This document shows positions 14,676 to 18,704 of a stretch of 18,704 nucleotides of DNA, piece by piece; positions within the stretch are counted from its first letter, which is position 1; each line of letters begins with the position of its first letter. Origin of the DNA: Microcaldota archaeon (GTDB taxonomy: Archaea > Micrarchaeota > Micrarchaeia > Norongarragalinales > Norongarragalinaceae); NCBI GenBank assembly GCA_016214445.1, contig JACROM010000001.1, forward strand, positions 1-18,704, given 5' to 3'. A program made the translations under genes and the position numbers. Below the pieces are notes generated by a model. That model searched no databases. It had not been told where the DNA came from and worked only from the letters and a program-made list of their open reading frames with translations.

Positions 14676-15953
14676 TCAAATTATTTCCTGCTTGTTTACC
14701 TTGGACCAGCTCCTGTCCTCTACCTTTCCGCCCAAAAACGCCATTCTTGCTTTCTTGAACGCGCCTGATGCTGCTTTCCACGCGAAGTTGTCCCTCACTC
14801 CTCGTAGCGAGGGGTTGTTGACGAACGCCTTGTAAAGTGATGACATGACCGCCCAATAAGCGCGTTCAACCAGCGGCCCTTTTATTTTCCCTATTTTCCT
14901 AGAGTCCTTTTCATGGTAGAGCAGGTCAAGTGCGTGGAATGAAAGCGCCTTGCACTTGGCGTAAGGGTTGAACCGGGGAATAAACCCTCGGTTCTCGAGG
15001 TCGGTGCAGTATATCATGTCGTCGTTTCCTGGATAGTAGTCCTGCTCGTTCCACTTCACTTCGTTCCACACGCGTTTCTTGAGGATGAAGATGCCGGCGT
15101 TGGTAACTGCCCAGCGGTCCCAGTCGTCGTACAACAACGCCGCCCTTTGCTGGTCGAATTCGCCCAAATAGGTGGGGTAGCCGGTTGAGAACCAGTCATA
15201 AGAGCGGTTGCCGTTGTGCTCCACGCTGCAGCCGAGGAAATCCCAGTCGTTGCCCCACTTTTTCATTCCTTCGAACCAGCCGTCTTCCAGCACAACGCGG
15301 TCGTGCAAGACGACTATGTTTTCGTATTTGGCTTCCTCGCAGATCCGGTTCTTTTTCCTGGTGAGGTTCGGGATGTCGTCCTTCGGCATTTCGACATAGC
15401 GGACATACGGCTCTTCCCGCTCGAAGTACTTGCCGCACACGATGATTTCAAAGTTCTTTATTTTCTGTTTCACTATGGAACGTATCATTTGCTCGACCCA
15501 CTCGTTGCGCGTGCCGAGCGTGATTATGCCGAAGCTCCATGAGTCCATTTCATCCGGGTCGGGCTTGCCGGAGATTTTCCTGAAGACGTAGGTGTACTCC
15601 TTGCCTTGCTTTTCACGGCGGATGAGCTTCAGGTATTTGTTGAAGTAAAGCGCGAAGTCCATCTTGAACTGGCCCACCTTAAGGTTGTCGTACTCCTCAA
15701 ATCGGACAACAAGGTGGCCGCCCTTCTTGAGCGCGTTGAACCACTCGCGCATTTGCACCGGATAGTATTTGGTGTCCAGAAGCCCGTCGAGGCAGGAAAC
15801 GAAATCCAAATCACGTGGTTGGCCTTCGAGCGAGTACAACTGGTCGGGAGCGCGGTAGAAGTGCCTTACCCCTGAAACCAAGCTCTTGGCGAGTTCGGGT
15901 TTTTTCGACACGTCAAGACCGTTGCCTTTCATGAAGCCAGCTATTGCCTGCAT
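14676..15953 (-). CDS. Family 2-like glycosyltransferase with an N-terminal methyltransferase-like segment
   Basis: A 425-residue protein. Residues 49-126 (DLDFVSCLDGLLDT, WFNALKKGGHLVVRFEE, ending in KEYTYVFRK) resemble the second half of a class I SAM methyltransferase, but the glycine-rich SAM loop is absent, so methylation is unlikely. Residues 138-360 look like a GT-A glycosyltransferase: WSFGIITLGTRNEWVEQMIRSI opens the fold, NLTRKKNRICEEAKYENIVVLHDRV has the acidic site near D218, and NAGIFILKKRVW with PGNDDMIYCTDL is the acceptor/catalytic region. The ATG at 15953 is chosen over the longer open frame (to 16208) because a TATA box is centred about 30 bases upstream and the extension runs through repeats. 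It heads the cassette; no membrane segment is evident. Confidence 0.82.
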   Translation of the reverse strand: MQAIAGFMKGNGLDVSKKPELAKSLVSGVRHFYRAPDQLYSLEGQPRDLDFVSCLDGLLDTKYYPVQMREWFNALKKGGHLVVRFEEYDNLKVGQFKMDFALYFNKYLKLIRREKQGKEYTYVFRKISGKPDPDEMDSWSFGIITLGTRNEWVEQMIRSIVKQKIKNFEIIVCGKYFEREEPYVRYVEMPKDDIPNLTRKKNRICEEAKYENIVVLHDRVVLEDGWFEGMKKWGNDWDFLGCSVEHNGNRSYDWFSTGYPTYLGEFDQQRAALLYDDWDRWAVTNAGIFILKKRVWNEVKWNEQDYYPGNDDMIYCTDLENRGFIPRFNPYAKCKALSFHALDLLYHEKDSRKIGKIKGPLVERAYWAVMSSLYKAFVNNPSLRGVRDNFAWKAASGAFKKARMAFLGGKVEDRSWSKVNKQEII

Positions 15954-15977
15954 ACTGTAATACCTTGAAAAACCACC

Positions 15978-15987
15978 CTTAAAAATA
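15978..15987 (-). promoter_or_regulatory. TATA box of the glycan cassette
   Basis: On the minus strand this reads TATTTTTAAG, centred about 30 bases before the ATG at 15953, predicting a transcript with a leader of zero to five bases. An inverted repeat begins one base upstream of it. Confidence 0.55.
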
Positions 15988-15988
15988 C

Positions 15989-16017
15989 AGCGAACCGCAA
16001 CGTTTTCGCGGTTCGCT
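15989..16017. promoter_or_regulatory. 10-bp inverted repeat next to the cassette TATA box
   Basis: Arms AGCGAACCGC (15989-15998) and GCGGTTCGCT (16008-16017) are perfectly complementary around a 9-base centre, so half-site centres are 19 bp apart, close to two helical turns. The position directly upstream of the TATA/BRE region suits an activator or repressor dyad. On the plus strand it is followed by TTTT and could look like a terminator, but no plus-strand gene lies upstream. Confidence 0.55.
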
Positions 16018-16035
16018 TTTGAGACGGGGGTTTGT

Positions 16036-16133
16036 GTGACGCCGAAAAAAATATGGCTTGCTATTTGAAGGTGGATGCGCCAATGAGGGCGAACAAGCCG
16101 TTTGGTGACGCCGAAAAAAATATGGCTTGCTAT
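16036..16133 (+). repeat. Two perfect 29-bp direct repeats, 69-bp period
   Basis: Copies at 16036-16064 and 16105-16133 are identical over 29 bases, beginning GTGACGCCG and ending ATGGCTTGCTAT, with a 40-base spacer of unrelated sequence. Each contains the TATA-like core AAAAAAATATGG. The core of the second copy, centred near 16119, would place a transcription start near 16146, giving the next gene a leader that holds its GGAG ribosome binding site. The simplest reading is a duplicated promoter or operator. Only two copies exist in the window. Confidence 0.75.
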
Positions 16134-16173
16134 AGCCTTTTTAACCCGCACAGGGTAATGAACGGAGATTAAA

Positions 16174-16694
16174 ATGAACTTGCCGGCAGGTAAACCTTTC
16201 AAGACCAACGTTGACGCCGCGTCTGTAGATGTGCTGAAGCTAGTGCTGGAACTCTACGCCAAACGCTTCACCGGCTATTTGGCGCTTTGCGTAAAGGGAA
16301 CGCGCGGACTGGAGGAAGCTACAGTGCTCATGGACGCGGGCAAGGTCGTTGGTTGTATTTACGAGTACTACGCTTACGGAAAGGAGTACGCTGGGGAGAA
16401 CGCTTTCAAGAGGTTCCTCAACGCCACAGCCGCCAAACAGGGCGTAATGGATATATTCGAAGCCACGGCAGACCAGCTGCACCTTCTGCTTGCCTTCCAC
16501 GAGGACGCTGTTTTCGTGCCGAGCGAGGACAGCCTGAGGAACACCAAGGTCAAGGAGTTTTCGCGGTTTTACGAGGATGAGTTCGCAAAGGAGGACACCC
16601 AACAGGCGCCTGCTTCCGAACTGAAGAGGAAACTTTACGCTTTGCACAGGGAAGAAACTGCGCCTGCCGAACTGCCCGCACCGGAGGAGAAGAC

Positions 16695-16698
<4 letters not shown>
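16174..16698 (+). CDS. Archaeal DUF2226/PATAN-like small protein preceding MinD
   Basis: A 174-residue cytoplasmic-type protein. The segment KLVLELYAKRFTGYLALCVKG, then GLEEATVLMDAGKVVGCIYEY and GVMDIFEATADQLHLLL, recalls archaeal DUF2226 proteins and the broader PATAN/DUF4388 fold (a strand pair reading out or storing a signal, then helices). I make this match from memory of the pattern, so it is tentative. The last about 35 residues are Glu/Pro/Ala-rich (TAPAELPAPEEKT) and probably disordered. GGAG at 16164-16167, six bases before the ATG, is a good ribosome binding site. The stop overlaps the minD ATG (ATGA), so the two proteins are probably made together and may act together; a role as adaptor for the MinD ATPase is inference. 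Confidence 0.7.
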
Positions 16699-17703
<1,005 letters not shown>

Positions 17704-17712
17704 GTGAAACTG

Positions 17713-18072
17713 ATGACCTGCCTGTTCTGCGACCTCGCTCAAAACAAGGACGCTTTCCTGTACGAGAACTCCTTCTTCTACTGCGTTCCTGATAAGTTTC
17801 CCGCGTCACCGGGTCACGCGTTGATTATCTTAAAGACGCACAAGGAATCATTCTTCGAACTCGCGCCTGAAGAACTCGACGGGGCAATGGACGCGCTGAA
17901 GGAAACCAAGAAAATCCTCGACGGAAAGCACCGCCCGGACGCCTACAACATCGCGGTCAACGAAGGAGCCGCAGCAGGCAGGATGATACCGCACATGCAC
18001 ATCCACCTGATTCCGCGTTATGCTTCAGCTGAAAAGAGGGGCGGAGTCGAGGTTTTGCTCAAATCCAAATGA
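17713..18072 (+). CDS. HIT-family (histidine triad) nucleotide hydrolase
   Basis: A 119-residue HIT protein. The triad is IPHMHIHLIPR, with H94, H96 and H98; H96 is expected to be the nucleophile for cleaving nucleoside phosphoramidates or dinucleoside phosphates. The N-terminal CLFC (3-6), together with His residues further on, fits the zinc-binding version of the family. PASPGHALIILKTH (30-43) and YNIAVNEGAAAG (78-89) are the usual substrate-pocket segments. The ATG at 17713 is chosen over the GTG at 17704 because AGGTGA (17702-17707) lies just before it. It ends the plus-strand operon of DUF2226-like, MinD and Sm genes, 13 bases from a convergent membrane gene. Confidence 0.94.
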   Translation: MTCLFCDLAQNKDAFLYENSFFYCVPDKFPASPGHALIILKTHKESFFELAPEELDGAMDALKETKKILDGKHRPDAYNIAVNEGAAAGRMIPHMHIHLIPRYASAEKRGGVEVLLKSK

Positions 18073-18085
18073 TAAAAACCAATAC

Positions 18086-18277
18086 TCAGTTGCCATTTCG
18101 GAACTCTATCTTCAAATTTTTCAAGTCAATAGACTTGATCCTGTCAGGGACAAAAACAGCAAAAGATACAATCAGAATAGAACCAAAAAACAAGAAAGCT
18201 ACACTTTCAGAAAAAAACACTCCCAACAAAATGGCACCTAATGCTAATGCAAAGAATACTGCAAGAAAATTGTTCAA
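18086..18277 (-). CDS. Small hydrophobic protein, or C-terminal part of the adjoining membrane protein
   Basis: Two hydrophobic segments, FLAVFFALALGAILLGVFF and VAFLFFGSILIVSFAVFV, are followed by a short polar tail IDLKNLKIEFRNGN. As a separate gene it could start at TTG 18277, just past the upstream stop, or at TTG 18316 with a 38-base overlap; neither has a clear ribosome binding site. Removing one A from the six-A run just before CCTTATTC (about 18305-18312) joins it in frame to the upstream membrane ORF as one protein of about 187 residues with about six membrane segments. I recognise no family. The region is more AT-rich than the rest of the window. A Lys-rich plus-strand ORF over the same bases (18069-18290) looks less likely. 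Confidence 0.5.
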   Translation of the reverse strand: MNNFLAVFFALALGAILLGVFFSESVAFLFFGSILIVSFAVFVPDRIKSIDLKNLKIEFRNGN

Positions 18278-18278
18278 A

Positions 18279-18617
18279 TCAAGCCGATAACGGCGAGGCG
18301 AATAAGGTTTTTTCAAGTTTAAGCACCAACACGAGAGGAACGAAGGTTATGGATACTGCAAAACCAATAAGATACACGAGATTACTTGGCTGTCCAAGGC
18401 CTAGGAAAATATTATAGCCCGCTAAAAGAGTCAATGCGAGAGTGAAAGAAAACAAATAAACAGGGTTATCCCAGTACGTTTTATCAATAGCAGAATAGAG
18501 AACGGTTGCCAGTATCGCGCCGAGAATGCCCGCTTCAAGACCAGCAACGCCATAAAATTTGGTTGAGGCAACCAATAAAGGGACGCTAAAAGCAACTATA
18601 TCAAGACCTTGACCCAT
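18279..18617 (-). CDS. Multi-pass membrane protein of unknown function
   Basis: A 112-residue hydrophobic protein with about four membrane segments: FSVPLLVASTKFYGVAG, LEAGILGAILATVLYSA, VYLFSFTLALTLLAGYNIFL and LVYLIGFAVSITFVPLVLVL. It ends shortly after a Lys/Glu turn (KLEKTLFASPLSA). The ATG at 18617 has a TATA box about 28 bases upstream, implying a leaderless transcript. It may be the front part of a longer protein broken by a one-base frameshift in an A run (see the adjoining entry). No motif identifies its function. Base composition is clearly more AT-rich than in the purine, NAD and glycan genes, so recent acquisition is possible. Confidence 0.6.
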   Translation of the reverse strand: MGQGLDIVAFSVPLLVASTKFYGVAGLEAGILGAILATVLYSAIDKTYWDNPVYLFSFTLALTLLAGYNIFLGLGQPSNLVYLIGFAVSITFVPLVLVLKLEKTLFASPLSA

Positions 18618-18640
18618 GGTAGAATTAAACCTCTCAGGAC

Positions 18641-18648
18641 TTTTAAAC
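18641..18648 (-). promoter_or_regulatory. TATA box of the membrane protein gene
   Basis: TTTTAAAC on the plus strand (GTTTAAAA on the minus) is centred about 28 bases before the ATG at 18617, the spacing seen for other leaderless genes in this window. Beyond it, to the window end, the sequence is AT-rich; TAGTTTTTATAC (18673-18684) could be another promoter element, of unknown target. Confidence 0.5.
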
Positions 18649-18704
18649 CTTCTATTTACCTTAATTTTCCCTAGTTTTTATACACAACATCCAAGGCCTT
18701 CAAA

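Noticed and set aside
14671..14856. N-terminal extension of the kinase to the first ATG of its open frame
   Set aside because: It lies wholly within the glycosyltransferase gene, reads as low-complexity basic sequence, and the ATG at 14670 sits just after that gene's stop.
16036..16133. CRISPR mini-array (29-bp repeats, 40-bp spacer)
   Set aside because: Only one spacer, no cas genes in the window, no dyad in the repeat, and a TATA-like core placed to serve the adjacent operon. A promoter duplication fits better.
15954..16208. N-terminal extension of the glycosyltransferase across the intergenic repeats
   Set aside because: It would translate the 29-bp repeats and the dyad (giving duplicated AIASHIFFGVT) and overlap the start of the divergent gene; a TATA box supports ATG 15953.
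18069..18290. Plus-strand Lys/Asn/Thr-rich ORF of 73 residues overlapping the HIT stop by ATGA
   Set aside because: The overlap is tempting, but the protein is low-complexity and basic, and the opposite strand encodes clear membrane helices in line with the neighbouring minus-strand gene.

Overview
The window reads as a compact archaeal chromosome segment. Signs of an archaeon are an aIF5A with the hypusine-site context, an Sm-like protein, a MinD ATPase paired with an archaeal-type small protein, a NYN-domain protein, TATA boxes about 26-33 bases before start codons (implying leaderless mRNAs), and GGTGA-type ribosome binding sites. Gene density is high, with many ATGA or GTGA overlaps. A complete aspartate-to-NAD operon beside bacterial-looking genes would fit a DPANN archaeon such as Diapherotrites, but that placement is inference; no rRNA or tRNA is present to test it.

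Layout. 1-3845 (+): purine genes purA (5' end outside the window), purC and a class II-like purE, with a secreted protein of unknown function overlapping the purC stop codon. The purA-purC gap holds an A/G-rich tract, a 21-A run and a duplicated copy of the purC start region. 3956-4690 (+): a divergent TraB/GumN-like protein. 4668-6598 (-): a large RelA/SpoT-type HD phosphohydrolase whose last about 66 codons lie in another frame. 6689-10170 (+): nadA-nadX-nadC-nadE, the route from aspartate to NAD except the adenylyltransferase step. nadC carries an in-frame TAG, and a 14-bp palindrome covers the operon's TATA box. 10205-10615 (-): aIF5A. 10679-12257 (+): a TatD nuclease, a stand-alone receiver domain and a NYN ribonuclease-like protein. 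12319-15953 (-): a four-gene surface-glycan cassette (glycosyltransferase, kinase, HAD phosphatase, sugar nucleotidyltransferase). 15954-16173: an intergenic region with an inverted repeat and two perfect 29-bp direct repeats. 16174-18072 (+): small protein, MinD, Sm-like protein, HIT protein. 18086-18617 (-): AT-rich membrane protein gene(s).

Most intriguing are: the HD nucleotide-signalling hydrolase transcribed divergently from the NAD operon across a palindromic promoter; the nuclease-receiver-nuclease operon; the kinase/HAD/nucleotidyltransferase/glycosyltransferase cassette; and the duplicated promoter-like 29-bp repeats. Three reading-frame disruptions in 18.7 kb (HD gene, nadC, membrane gene) need read-level checking before any is treated as biology. 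I see no CRISPR array, insertion sequence, tRNA or rRNA.
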